DNA from: an uncultured Bacteroidales bacterium
GTDB taxonomy: Bacteria > Bacteroidota > Bacteroidia > Bacteroidales > Paludibacteraceae
Length of the DNA: 51,028 bases
Direction of reading: 5' to 3'
Assembly: GCA_900321605.1 (NCBI GenBank)
Contig: ONWR01000018.1
Coordinates: 1-51,028, forward strand
Below the pieces are notes generated by a model. That model worked only from the letters and a program-made list of their open reading frames with translations, had not been told where the DNA came from and made no database searches. The position numbers and the translations under genes are program-made. How positions within the stretch are numbered: the stretch's first letter is position 1; the number at the start of each line of letters is the position of its first letter. Positions 22,409-30,880 of the stretch are shown piece by piece.

Positions 22409-24363
22409 TGCGGATCAAGTTGTTCAAAGACAGAGTTTTTACTGATGTATTCCGGTACTAATTGTTTCATCAATTTGACGGTGGTGAAAGTTTTGTCCAA
22501 CTCGCTGGTAGCAATCAATTCATCGATTTGCTTGTTGACTGTGTCATAATCGAACTCGCGAACCTTGGCAATCATGATTTTGCTGTTGCTGGTCGGCAGG
22601 GTGTGTTCTTTTTGGTTGAGGAGCTCCTCGTACAGTTTCTCTCCCGGACGCAGACCCGTGAAGACGATCGAGATGTCTTTGTCCGGCGTGTATCCGGCAA
22701 GGCGGATCATGTTTCGTGCTAAATCCAAGATCTTCACCGGTTTACCCATGTCGAAGACGAAGATCTCTCCGCCTTTTCCTAATGTGCTGGCTTCCATGAC
22801 GAGGCAGCAAGCTTCTGGTATTGTCATGAAATAGCGGATGATATCCGGATGCGTCACCGTCACCGGCCCGCCTGCTGCGATCTGTTTCTGGAAATAAGGT
22901 ATCACCGATCCGTTGCTGCCTAACACATTGCCGAAACGGGTGGTAATGAACTTGGTACAATCGGGGTTCTCCTTTTGCAGTTTGTAGAAGAGCGACTGCA
23001 CGTAAATCTCCGCGATACGTTTGCTGGCTCCCATGATATTGGTGGGGTTAACGGCTTTGTCCGTGGAGATCATCACAAAACGTTGCACGCCGTATTTAAC
23101 CGCCATGTCTGCCATGTTCTTGGTTCCCAATACGTTCGCGCGGATAGCTTCGTTGGGATAACTCTCCATGAGCGGCACGTGCTTGTACGCTGCTGCGTGA
23201 TAAACCACATCGGGACGCACTTCGTTGAAAATCTGCTCAATACGCGTTCTGTTGCGCACGTCGGCGATGATCGGGATAAATCGGTTGTTGGGGAACTGCT
23301 TGTTCAGATCCATCGTCAGGTCGTGCAACGGGCTCTCCGCCATCTCTAACAGAACTGTTACCTGCGGCTTGTATTTCTGTACTTGGCGAACCAACTCGCT
23401 ACCGATGCTACCGGCAGCCCCGCTGATGAGCACAACCTTGCCGCTGATGATCTGCCGAACGTTCTCGGTATTGATTTCAATCTCCGGACGCTCTAACAGA
23501 TCCTCGATCTTAATGGCGTCAATACGTCCGATACGCTGTGCATCGATGTCATCGAGATTGTCAAATTTCGTGAAATATGGCGTACTGAGAATGCGGATGT
23601 TATGGTCAATGAACACCTGTAAGTCTTGCGCAGGGTTGATCTCACGCATCTTAATCGGCGAAATGATGACATTTTGTATGTTGCGTTCAGACATCCATTC
23701 AAACAGCTTCTCATCCAGTTTGCGGACAGGCAGACCGACCAACTCAAATCCGTAACGCTCATTGTTGTCGGTAATGAATCCGACCGGATGATAGGGGGTG
23801 TTTCCTGCCGAACGGAGCATCTTGGCGATGGACACACCGGCATATTTGGTACCGTAAATCATGACACGCGGACTACCGCTGCCATATTCCTGTAAGGTCT
23901 CGCCTATTGATTTGACGCCCACACGCAGCGAGAAAAGCAGCACAAAAGCAATCGGAACATAAGTCATAACGACCGTGCTCAACATCGGGTGAGAGTGCGT
24001 CGTGAGGTGCATTGCCACATTGAAAATCAGGATGATAAGACCTGCCGTGAGGTTCGCGCCTAACACCTTGACCATGTCAATGAAAGTCGAGTACCGCAGG
24101 ATGCCGGAATAGGTGTGAAAAGCCCAGAAGGTAATGAGCTGAACACCCATCACAATGAGGTATTGTACTCGGATCGAGTAAATATCTGCACTCTCCGTTT
24201 GATAGTTAAAAACTCCGCTTCCTATCCATACACTCAGCCAAAAAGCGATAGTGCAGAGTAGCATATCAAATAGCAACACACTCCAACGCGGGACATAACC
24301 GATCGCCGGAAGGTGCGAGAAAATGTCTGAACGAAGTAATTCTTTAGTCTTTTCGTGTATCAT
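22405..24363 (-). CDS. CapD/WbpM-type nucleoside-diphosphate sugar epimerase/dehydratase
   Basis: A 652-residue membrane-anchored enzyme. The N-terminal 130 residues hold four hydrophobic helices. A CoA-binding-like Rossmann domain follows at about 170-280 (RVMIYGTKYAGVSIAKML). The catalytic SDR domain starts at about 310, with GAAGSIGSELVRQ for NAD(P), ADVRNR, YHAAAYKHVPLME and GLRPGEKLYEELL. Such enzymes act as UDP-GlcNAc 4,6-dehydratases or 5-epimerases supplying amino-sugars for envelope glycans. It overlaps uvrA by 20 nt and the WecA-like gene by 4 nt. Confidence 0.9.
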   Translation of the reverse strand: MIHEKTKELLRSDIFSHLPAIGYVPRWSVLLFDMLLCTIAFWLSVWIGSGVFNYQTESADIYSIRVQYLIVMGVQLITFWAFHTYSGILRYSTFIDMVKVLGANLTAGLIILIFNVAMHLTTHSHPMLSTVVMTYVPIAFVLLFSLRVGVKSIGETLQEYGSGSPRVMIYGTKYAGVSIAKMLRSAGNTPYHPVGFITDNNERYGFELVGLPVRKLDEKLFEWMSERNIQNVIISPIKMREINPAQDLQVFIDHNIRILSTPYFTKFDNLDDIDAQRIGRIDAIKIEDLLERPEIEINTENVRQIISGKVVLISGAAGSIGSELVRQVQKYKPQVTVLLEMAESPLHDLTMDLNKQFPNNRFIPIIADVRNRTRIEQIFNEVRPDVVYHAAAYKHVPLMESYPNEAIRANVLGTKNMADMAVKYGVQRFVMISTDKAVNPTNIMGASKRIAEIYVQSLFYKLQKENPDCTKFITTRFGNVLGSNGSVIPYFQKQIAAGGPVTVTHPDIIRYFMTIPEACCLVMEASTLGKGGEIFVFDMGKPVKILDLARNMIRLAGYTPDKDISIVFTGLRPGEKLYEELLNQKEHTLPTSNSKIMIAKVREFDYDTVNKQIDELIATSELDKTFTTVKLMKQLVPEYISKNSVFEQLDPQ

Positions 24364-27097
24364 GATTGATTTCTATTTGGTGGGCAAGATACTTGCCGGT
24401 ATAACTCTCTTTGCATTGTGCCACCTCTTCGGGTGTACCTGTGCAGACGATCCGTCCGCCTTCTTTGCCGCCTTCGGGACCCAAGTCAATCACATGATCT
24501 GCCGCTAAGATAACAGCGGGATTGTGCTCAATGATGATGACCGTGTGTCCTTTGCTGATGAGCCGGTTGAGGGCTTGGAGAAGCACCTCTATATCGCGAT
24601 GATGCAGACCCGTCGTCGGTTCATCGAAGACAAAAATAGTGGGTTCGCTCTCTTCCTGTGCGATGAAAGAAGCTAACTTCACGCGCTGACTCTCTCCGCC
24701 GGAAAGCGTACTACTGCTCTGACCTAACTGCACATAGCCGATGCCGACATCTTGCAGCGGTTTGAGACGCTTGACGATCTTCGCGCACTCGGGACTCTCG
24801 CTGAAAAACTCCACCGCTTGATTAACGGTCATGCAGAGGATGTCGTAGATAGATTTGCCTCGGTAGTGAACATCCAAGATGTCCTGTTTGAACCGCCGTC
24901 CGTGGCATTGCTCGCATTCCAACACCAGATCCGCCATGAACTGCATCTCGATGGTGATCGTTCCTTCGCCTTGACAGGTCTCGCATCGTCCGCCGGGAGT
25001 GTTGAACGAGAAATGTGCAGGGGTCAGACCCAACTGTTTGGCAAGCGGCTGTTCCGCAAACAAACGCCTGATATCATCGTACGCCTTGAGGTACGTCACA
25101 GGGTTACTTCTGCTGCTGCGACTCAGCGGATTTTGATCCACAAACTCAATATCGTGCATCAGTTGCAGACTGCCGCTGAGGTGCCCGAAATCGCCGGTAT
25201 GTTCGGCAAACGTGCCGCCGTAGTGTTTCTTAAGGGCAGGGTAGAGCACTTTGCTTACCAACGAACTCTTACCGCTACCACTGACACCCGTCACTACGGT
25301 CATCACATGCAGCGGAAAACGTACCGTCAGATCCTTCAGGTTGTTCTCGCAAGCCCCTTGTATCTCTATATAGTTGTTCCAATGCCGCCTTTGTTTAGGG
25401 ATGTTGAGTGTGAACATCTCCGGTCTCGGTTTACCTTCGTAAACCACTTCTCCGCCGTGACGACCGGCAGCAGGACCGATCTCAATAATATGATCGGCAG
25501 CTGCGATGATGTCTTCGTCATGCTCCACCACCACGATCGTGTTGCCTAAATCGCGCAACTCCTTGAGCACATGAATCAGCCTTTCTGTGTCCCTCGGATG
25601 AAGACCGATAGATGGCTCGTCCAAGACGTAAAGCGAACCTACTAAGCTGCTTCCTAACGATTTAGCGAGGTTGATTCGTTGGCTCTCACCGCCGGAGAGC
25701 GTGTTGCTCTGCCTGTTCAAGGTCAGATAACTCAGACCCACATCTTGCATGAACTGCAAACGGCTGTTGATCTCATGCAGCAGCATCTCCGCCGTCTGAC
25801 GCTCTATATCCGTCAACTCGATATGCTTAAACCACTCCTGTAATTCGGACAGCGGCATCGTGCATAGCTGCTGAATGCTCTTTCCGCTCACGAGCACATA
25901 TTCGGCTTCACGGCGTAAATGCAGACCGTGACAAACCGGACAGGTCGTCTTGCCTTTGTACCGCGCAAGCATCACTTTGTATTGGATGCGGCTGTATTGT
26001 TTCTCTTCCAACTCATGGAAGAAGGCGTTCAGACCCTTAAACCACTGATTACCTGTCCAAATCAGATGTTTCTGTTCGGGTGTTAACGCATAGTAAGCTG
26101 TGTGTATTGGGAAGCCGAACTGAGCCGCGTTATAGATCAACTCATCTAACCAAGGCTGCATCTTCTCACTCTGCCAGCAAGCGATAGCTCCGTCGTAGAT
26201 CGACTTCGATTTGTCGGGCACTACCAAGTCCTCGTCAATACCCATCACAACGCCCACACCCTTACATTCCGGGCAGGCTCCGACAGGGTTATTGAAATCG
26301 AACAAGTGCTCACTCGGCTCCATGAAACGGATACCATCGGCTTCAAAACGCTCGGAGAACACTTTCTCCCGTTTGTTCATCCATAACCGGCATTCGCCTT
26401 GACCTTCAAAGAACGCTGTCTGCACGCTGTCCGCAAAACGGTTACTCGTCGCTTGTTCGCCGTCCGTCACAATACGGTCAACCAGCAGATAAGCCTCGTG
26501 CCCCTTTGCTTTCTCCCATGTGTTGTCGTCCAGACGAACGGTATCTCCGTCAATCAGCAGACGGCTAAAACCCTGACTCTGCCACAAAGCCAACTGTTCC
26601 TGCAGCGTCCGTCCTTCCGGCAGAATAATAGGGCTGATCAGATAAACACGAGTCCCTTTGGGCTGCGCTTCCATGTATGCCACCACATCGCGGATCGTGT
26701 TCTTACGAACCTCCTCTCCGCTCACGGGCGAGTACGTCCTGCCCACGCGCGCGTACAGAAGTTTCAAGTAGTCGTAGATCTCCGTCACGGTTCCCACCGT
26801 TGAACGCGGGTTACGGCTACTCACTTTCTGTTGGATAGCGATAGCAGGCGGGATACCTTCTATCTTCTCCACTTCGGGTTTCTGCATACGGCCCATGAAC
26901 TGACGCGCGTACGCACTTAGGCTCTCTACATATCTGCGCTGACCTTCCGCATAGAGCGTGTCGAACGCCAGCGAACTCTTGCCGCTGCCGCTCACGCCGG
27001 TCACTACCACCAACTTATTGCGCGGTATATCTACCGTCACATGCTTTAAGTTGTGGGTATCTGCGCCCTCGATATGTATAAAATCCTCACTTTTCAC
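24344..27097 (-). CDS. uvrA: Excinuclease ABC subunit A
   Basis: A 917-residue nucleotide excision repair ATPase that recognises DNA damage with UvrB. Two ABC modules are present: GVSGSGKSSLAFDTLYAEGQ near residue 35 and a second GVSGSGKSSL near 613. Signatures are LSGGESQRI and LSGGESQRV. Zinc-finger cysteines are in CPECKGVG, CPVCHGLHL, CETCQGEG and CEQCHGRR. The length is close to the usual 940. The stop of the HU-LysM gene lies one base upstream of its ATG, so it is co-transcribed with nucleoid and rimO genes. Confidence 0.97.
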   Translation of the reverse strand: MKSEDFIHIEGADTHNLKHVTVDIPRNKLVVVTGVSGSGKSSLAFDTLYAEGQRRYVESLSAYARQFMGRMQKPEVEKIEGIPPAIAIQQKVSSRNPRSTVGTVTEIYDYLKLLYARVGRTYSPVSGEEVRKNTIRDVVAYMEAQPKGTRVYLISPIILPEGRTLQEQLALWQSQGFSRLLIDGDTVRLDDNTWEKAKGHEAYLLVDRIVTDGEQATSNRFADSVQTAFFEGQGECRLWMNKREKVFSERFEADGIRFMEPSEHLFDFNNPVGACPECKGVGVVMGIDEDLVVPDKSKSIYDGAIACWQSEKMQPWLDELIYNAAQFGFPIHTAYYALTPEQKHLIWTGNQWFKGLNAFFHELEEKQYSRIQYKVMLARYKGKTTCPVCHGLHLRREAEYVLVSGKSIQQLCTMPLSELQEWFKHIELTDIERQTAEMLLHEINSRLQFMQDVGLSYLTLNRQSNTLSGGESQRINLAKSLGSSLVGSLYVLDEPSIGLHPRDTERLIHVLKELRDLGNTIVVVEHDEDIIAAADHIIEIGPAAGRHGGEVVYEGKPRPEMFTLNIPKQRRHWNNYIEIQGACENNLKDLTVRFPLHVMTVVTGVSGSGKSSLVSKVLYPALKKHYGGTFAEHTGDFGHLSGSLQLMHDIEFVDQNPLSRSSRSNPVTYLKAYDDIRRLFAEQPLAKQLGLTPAHFSFNTPGGRCETCQGEGTITIEMQFMADLVLECEQCHGRRFKQDILDVHYRGKSIYDILCMTVNQAVEFFSESPECAKIVKRLKPLQDVGIGYVQLGQSSSTLSGGESQRVKLASFIAQEESEPTIFVFDEPTTGLHHRDIEVLLQALNRLISKGHTVIIIEHNPAVILAADHVIDLGPEGGKEGGRIVCTGTPEEVAQCKESYTGKYLAHQIEINHDTRKD

Positions 27098-28357
27098 TTA
27101 TTCTGCTGCTTTAAAAGCTTTCTTCTGTATCTCGATAAAACGTGTGTCGGTGGTGTCCCGCATCGCTTTGGTAAGCCTCGGAACGCGAATAGGGGTACCC
27201 ACCGGTATATTACTCGGGTTGGAAATATGATCTTTGTTGGCTTCGTACAAATACGGCCAATAGATCTTGTCTCCGTAGTGCTTCTTGGCTATCCAAGTCA
27301 AACGGCTACCCGGTGTGATCTCTTCGGTCAACAGAATATCGTCAAAACGCCATGTGTCAGCCGTTTTCGGTTGCTCTGTCGTTGTGGGCTTAACCTCTTT
27401 CGGTTCTTCTGCTATTACTTGTTCTTGCTGTTCTTCCTCTTGTTCTGCAACTTCCGGATTAACCGATACAGAATCAGCATGTTGTCCATATATTGGTTCT
27501 TTATATCCCGCTTCTGTTTCGATAGATTCGATCTCAACTCTTTGCTTTGTAATCTCTTCTAACCAGCTACTCAACTGACTCTTCATGAAGAAATAACCGG
27601 TAAAGAGCAGCATCAGCAATAGTACAACGCAGATGAGTATATCTCGTACAAAATGATACTTCTTTTTCTCTTTCGGTCTCTCGACTTCCACTTCCGGCTC
27701 CGGTTGCGGTTTCTCTATCACAGGTTCCGGCTCTGGTTCTACCACAGGTTCCGACTCCGGTTCAACCACCGGCTCCGGTTCCGGTTCTACCACCGGTTCC
27801 GGTTCTGGTTCTACCACCGCTTGCGGTTCCTCTACCACAGGCTCCGGTTCTTTTACCTCCGGCTCCGGTTCCGGCTCTACCACCGCTTCGGAACTCTCCC
27901 CCTCTATGGGGGAGTCGGAGGGGGTTATCGGACTCTGTCCCAATTCGCCGAGAATATCCACAATCTCCTCTGCTTGAGCGCCGAGTTTCTGTATCGGATC
28001 CATCTCCTTTGCCTCTAACCCTTCGCCATTAGCCTCTAACCCTTCGCCTTTAGCCTTTATTTCGCCGCTTTTTTCGACTAACTCCTTCACTCCTGCTTCG
28101 GGCATAAAGGCAATCTTGTTATATCCTTCGATAATAATCTCTTCTCCTGTCGTCACGTTCACGCTCTTACGCGCAGCAACAGCTTGCAAACGGAAGATAC
28201 CCAAACCGTTGATCTTCACCTGCTTATCGACTTTCAGAGCTTCTATCAACTGTGCATTGAAAGCGCTCAGAAAAAGGTTTGCCTCTTTCTCGCTAACACC
28301 GGCACGAGTAGCTAACGCGCGGCGCAATTCGGTCCAACTGAGTTTGTTTTCTGCCAT
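27098..28357 (-). CDS. HU-domain protein with transmembrane segment and LysM domain
   Basis: A 419-residue protein with an unusual order of parts. Residues 1-95 are an HU/IHF-like DNA-binding domain (WTELRRALATRAGVSEKEAN; KINGLGIFRL). Residues 99-118 are a Lys/Glu/Gly/Leu insert encoded by heptamers. Residues 142-156 come from a GC-rich palindrome. Residues 158-225 are a Pro-Glu-Val repeat. Residues about 237-257 form one membrane helix after a KEKKK stop, which places the N-terminus inside. Residues about 345-395 are a LysM domain (ITPGSRLTWIAKKHYGDKIYW). The architecture would tie DNA to peptidoglycan through the inner membrane. It lies 2 nt from the HU gene and 0 nt from uvrA. Confidence 0.85.
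   Translation of the reverse strand: MAENKLSWTELRRALATRAGVSEKEANLFLSAFNAQLIEALKVDKQVKINGLGIFRLQAVAARKSVNVTTGEEIIIEGYNKIAFMPEAGVKELVEKSGEIKAKGEGLEANGEGLEAKEMDPIQKLGAQAEEIVDILGELGQSPITPSDSPIEGESSEAVVEPEPEPEVKEPEPVVEEPQAVVEPEPEPVVEPEPEPVVEPESEPVVEPEPEPVIEKPQPEPEVEVERPKEKKKYHFVRDILICVVLLLMLLFTGYFFMKSQLSSWLEEITKQRVEIESIETEAGYKEPIYGQHADSVSVNPEVAEQEEEQQEQVIAEEPKEVKPTTTEQPKTADTWRFDDILLTEEITPGSRLTWIAKKHYGDKIYWPYLYEANKDHISNPSNIPVGTPIRVPRLTKAMRDTTDTRFIEIQKKAFKAAE
27896..27924. repeat. GC-rich palindrome inserted in the HU-LysM gene
   Basis: CTCCCCC-TCTAT-GGGGGAG (27896-27914) followed by tcggaggggg. It reads in frame as a Ser/Pro/Glu-rich segment. It looks like a REP-type element; its CCCC...GGGG style also resembles the hairpin at 5659-5672. 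Confidence 0.7.
28007..28062. repeat. Heptamer array (CTTCGCC/TCTAACC) in the HU-LysM gene
   Basis: Eight 7-bp units: ctttgcc, tctaacc, cttcgcc, attagcc, tctaacc, cttcgcc, tttagcc, tttattt. They encode residues 99-118, between the HU domain and the rest of the protein. Confidence 0.9.
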
Positions 28358-28359
28358 GA

Positions 28360-28638
28360 TTAGATCTTTTTGAGTTCATCTTTCAGGTTTGCAACAGGTC
28401 TGAATACCAGTTGGTTCTTGCTGGGCACAACGGTACGTTCGCCCGTGCGGGGGTGAACGATGGTACGTGCGCTACGCGTCTTGACTTCAAGCACTCCGAG
28501 TCCTTGTAACTGTATAGCCTTGCCTGCCATCAGGTTTTCACGCAAGATAGCATTGCTTGTACTCAATAACTCTTCTGTTTTCTTTTTACTCAGCCCGGTT
28601 GCGCTGGCTACCAAACCGATTAAGTCTTTTGTAAGCAT
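28360..28638 (-). CDS. HU/IHF family nucleoid protein
   Basis: A 92-residue single-domain HU-family DNA-binding protein. The helical N-terminus is MLTKDLIGLVASATGLSKKK. The beta-arm region is ARTIVHPRTGERTVVPSKNQLVFRP, with the conserved Pro near the arm tip and the RP end. It bends or compacts DNA as a dimer. Only 2 nt separate it from the HU-LysM gene, so a soluble HU and a membrane-linked HU are made together and could form heterodimers (inference). Confidence 0.93.
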   Translation of the reverse strand: MLTKDLIGLVASATGLSKKKTEELLSTSNAILRENLMAGKAIQLQGLGVLEVKTRSARTIVHPRTGERTVVPSKNQLVFRPVANLKDELKKI

Positions 28639-28670
28639 ATTGTGTTTCTTATCTTTTCTTATATTTTAGG

Positions 28671-28734
28671 ACTATCGACTAACGACTATCGACAGCCCTT
28701 GCATGGACTAACGACTAACGACTATCGACCAACG
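28671..28734. repeat. ACTAACG/ACTATCG heptamers at the end of rimO
   Basis: Two blocks of 7-bp units (28671-28691 and 28706-28734) are separated by agcccttgcatgg-like sequence. The second block supplies the last codons (VVGR) and the TAG stop of rimO. Confidence 0.88.
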
Positions 28735-30146
28735 ACTTCTCCATAAAGGTCAAACTCTTCCGCCTTCGTGATCTCTACATTATAGAACTCTCCGACTTTC
28801 AACTCCTCCACTTCTTTCAACTCTAAACTTTCAACTCTCAACTTTTCTATTAGTACTTCGCAATCCACCTCAGGGCTGTCGAATTGCGTCCTGCCAATAA
28901 AATACTCGCCTTCTTTACGGTCGATCACCACGCGCTGAACCGTTCCCACTAACCGTTGCATCAACTCGCCGCTGATACCTTGCTGAATAGCCATCAGTTC
29001 CTCCACGCGTCTCTCTTTCACTTCTTGCGGGATGTCGTCTTTATAGTGTTTGTTAGCGTACGTGCCTTCTTCGTCCGAGTAAGCAAAACAGCCCATACGC
29101 TCAAATCGCATCTCTTTCACCCACGACTTCAGCTCCTCAAAATCCTCCTCTGTCTCGCCCGGATGTCCTACTAAAAGGGTCGTGCGTATACATATGCCCG
29201 GTACGCGCTCGCGTATTTTATGAATGAGTGCATCCTGCTCCGCACGTGTGATATGCCTTCTCATCAGCCCCAACATGTGATCCGTGCAATGCTGCAAAGC
29301 GATATCGAGGTATTTGCACACATTCTTATGTTTCGACATCACATCGAGCAGTCCTTCCGGAAAATCAGTCGGGTACGCGTAGTGCAGCCGGATCCATTCC
29401 ACACCCTCTATCTGTGCCATTTGGTCTATCAGTTCCGGCAGTAAATGTCTTCTCTGATGGCTAACGGATGATGTTTTGGAACTATCGACCAACGACGAAC
29501 GACTATCGACCAACGACGAATGACCATCGACCAAATCGAGCCCATAGCTACTCAAGTCCTGTGCAATCACGTTGATCTCTTTCACCCCTTGCTTGACTAA
29601 CCATCGTACCTCGTCCAGTATCTCCTCCATCGGTCGGCTTGTATGCCTTCCTGTGATCAGCGGTATAGCGCAGTACGAGCACATCCGGTTGCAACCCTCG
29701 CTGATTTTCAGATAAGCATAATGTCCCGGCGTCGTCAGTTTCCGCTCTATCCACTTACAACTTTCAACTCTCGAACTTCTTTCAACTTTCAACTTTAAAC
29801 TTTCAACTATTTTGAGAAAATCGAATTTTCCAAAATATTCATCCACTTCCGGCATCTCCGCCTCCAACTCTGCTCTATATCGTTCGCTCAGGCATCCCAT
29901 GACGATCAGTTTCCGCAGTTTGCCTTTCTTCTTCCGCTCCGCCATCTGGAGAATCATATTGATACTCTCTTCTTTGGCATCGCCGATGAATCCGCAGGTA
30001 TTGATCACGCACACTTCCCCTTTTGGTTCTTTAGGGTCATGTACACACGTCCATCCTGCGGCTTCCAACTGTCGCATCACTCGCTCTGCATCTACCAGAT
30101 TCTTCGAGCATCCCAACGTTATAAAATCAACTACGCCTTTTTGCAT
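28722..30146 (-). CDS. rimO: Ribosomal protein S12 methylthiotransferase RimO
   Basis: A 474-residue radical SAM enzyme that adds a methylthio group to Asp of ribosomal protein S12. N-terminal UPF0004 cysteines are C13 (LGCSKNLVD), C51 (INTCGFI) and C85. Radical SAM cysteines are C152, C156 and C159 (GCNRMCSYCAIP). The S12-type start and ITGRHTSRP separate it from MiaB. A C-terminal TRAM domain (RVVIDRKEGEYFIGRT) is present. It is about 35-40 residues longer than typical. Three heptamer-encoded stretches account for this: residues about 113-131, 206-227 and 431-452. The last codons are also repeat-derived. Core motifs are intact. Confidence 0.95.
   Translation of the reverse strand: MQKGVVDFITLGCSKNLVDAERVMRQLEAAGWTCVHDPKEPKGEVCVINTCGFIGDAKEESINMILQMAERKKKGKLRKLIVMGCLSERYRAELEAEMPEVDEYFGKFDFLKIVESLKLKVERSSRVESCKWIERKLTTPGHYAYLKISEGCNRMCSYCAIPLITGRHTSRPMEEILDEVRWLVKQGVKEINVIAQDLSSYGLDLVDGHSSLVDSRSSLVDSSKTSSVSHQRRHLLPELIDQMAQIEGVEWIRLHYAYPTDFPEGLLDVMSKHKNVCKYLDIALQHCTDHMLGLMRRHITRAEQDALIHKIRERVPGICIRTTLLVGHPGETEEDFEELKSWVKEMRFERMGCFAYSDEEGTYANKHYKDDIPQEVKERRVEELMAIQQGISGELMQRLVGTVQRVVIDRKEGEYFIGRTQFDSPEVDCEVLIEKLRVESLELKEVEELKVGEFYNVEITKAEEFDLYGEVVGR
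28796..28846. repeat. CTTTCAA heptamers, 3' part of rimO
   Basis: Units of ctttcaa, ctctaaa, ctttcaa, ctctcaa with imperfect neighbours encode a Leu/Glu/Lys/Val-rich segment inside the TRAM region. Confidence 0.82.
29481..29534. repeat. ACTATCG/ACCAACG heptamers, middle of rimO
   Basis: Seven and a half units (actatcg, accaacg, acgaacg, actatcg, accaacg, acgaatg, accatcg, accaa) encode residues about 206-227, following SSYGLDL in the radical SAM domain. Confidence 0.94.
29754..29815. repeat. CTTTCAA heptamers, 5' part of rimO
   Basis: Units cttacaa, ctttcaa, ctctcga and then ctttcaa, ctttcaa, ctttaaa, ctttcaa encode residues about 111-131, between the UPF0004 and radical SAM domains. Confidence 0.88.
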
Positions 30147-30147
30147 A

Positions 30148-30588
30148 TTAAAACATATACATCGTACCTTCTTTATCTAAATAATAGTGCTCGGATTGTG
30201 CATTTATAGGCCCAAAATTATATAAAATACCAATAGGTTTCCCTGTTAGTCGCATATAGTTCCATAATTGTTGCCGATGTTCGGCAGCTAAGTTTTCTAC
30301 GGCTTTGCATTCAAGTATGATTTCGTTCTGAATTAAAAAATCCACATAGTGTTTATGTTCTATTCTTTGTCCGTGATAGTTGATACTAAAACAGTATTCT
30401 TTTTGATATGGGATTTGTTGTTCGTTAAATAAAATCTTAAGTCCGTCTTGGTACATATACTCATTCAAAAAGGGTCCTAAATCTTTATGTATGGTCATGC
30501 AACACCCATTAACCGCATAGCATTTCTTTTTGAGTCCTTCAATCCATTCTGGATGAGTATCTATTACCCGTTTTAATGTGTATTGCAT
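30148..30588 (-). CDS. GxxExxY-type PD-(D/E)XK-like protein
   Basis: A 146-residue protein of the GxxExxY family (PDDEXK_3-like). The signature region is IHKDLGPFLNEYMYQDGL near residue 37. A likely catalytic centre is HYVDFLI followed by IILECKAV (D...ExK) near residues 80-95. Late conserved sequence is LWNYMRLTGKPIGILYNFG. The family is common in Bacteroidetes and its function is not established; nuclease folds and mobile or defence settings are typical. It lies one base upstream of rimO. Two direct repeats (30605-30633 and 30670-30697) sit in its upstream region. A/T-rich codon choice differs from neighbouring genes, consistent with recent acquisition. Confidence 0.85.
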   Translation of the reverse strand: MQYTLKRVIDTHPEWIEGLKKKCYAVNGCCMTIHKDLGPFLNEYMYQDGLKILFNEQQIPYQKEYCFSINYHGQRIEHKHYVDFLIQNEIILECKAVENLAAEHRQQLWNYMRLTGKPIGILYNFGPINAQSEHYYLDKEGTMYMF

Positions 30589-30604
30589 ATCCCTTTATCT
30601 CTTC

Positions 30605-30697
30605 TTTTTGTGTCAACTACGATTTTAATCTTTACATTCTGCCGACAATTTTATCTATAGAAACCAAATTTTTGTGTCCACTACGATTTTATCTTTG
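30605..30697. repeat. Two direct repeats upstream of the GxxExxY gene
   Basis: TTTTTGTGTCMACTACGATTTTA occurs at 30605-30627 and 30670-30692, 65 bp apart, followed by wtctt-like bases. Read on the minus strand they lie 17 nt and more upstream of the start codon. They share a CGTAGT core (minus strand) with the repeats at 50043-50123. Confidence 0.85.
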
Positions 30698-30705
30698 TTT
30701 ATCGC

Positions 30706-30855
30706 TGCGAAAGCGTATAGTTTGCTATTATAGCAGCTCTGCTGCTGCGTATTTGGTTTTTAGGGGGCGCTGGAAGCTCGCTTACGAGCGCGCCCTAAAG
30801 AACGAATACGCTCAAGGCCGCGTAGGCCGGAATAGCAAACTATTCCTTTCGCAGT
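30706..30855. repeat. Branched palindromic element
   Basis: Outer arms 30706-30730 and 30832-30855 are inverted repeats (CTGCGAAA, ATAGTTTGCTATT / AATAGCAAACTAT, TTTCGCAG). Inside are AGCAG-ctctg-CTGCT (about 30733-30747), a long arm starting CGTATT and closing AATACG with a nested GGGCGCT / AGCGCGCCC and CTCG-CTTA-CGAG tip, and GGCC-gcgta-GGCC. It is flanked by recQ and the GxxExxY leader. It could be an RNA, a terminator complex or a small non-autonomous mobile element. Confidence 0.75.
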
Positions 30856-30880
30856 ATAAATCTCTGTTTATGTTCGTAAA

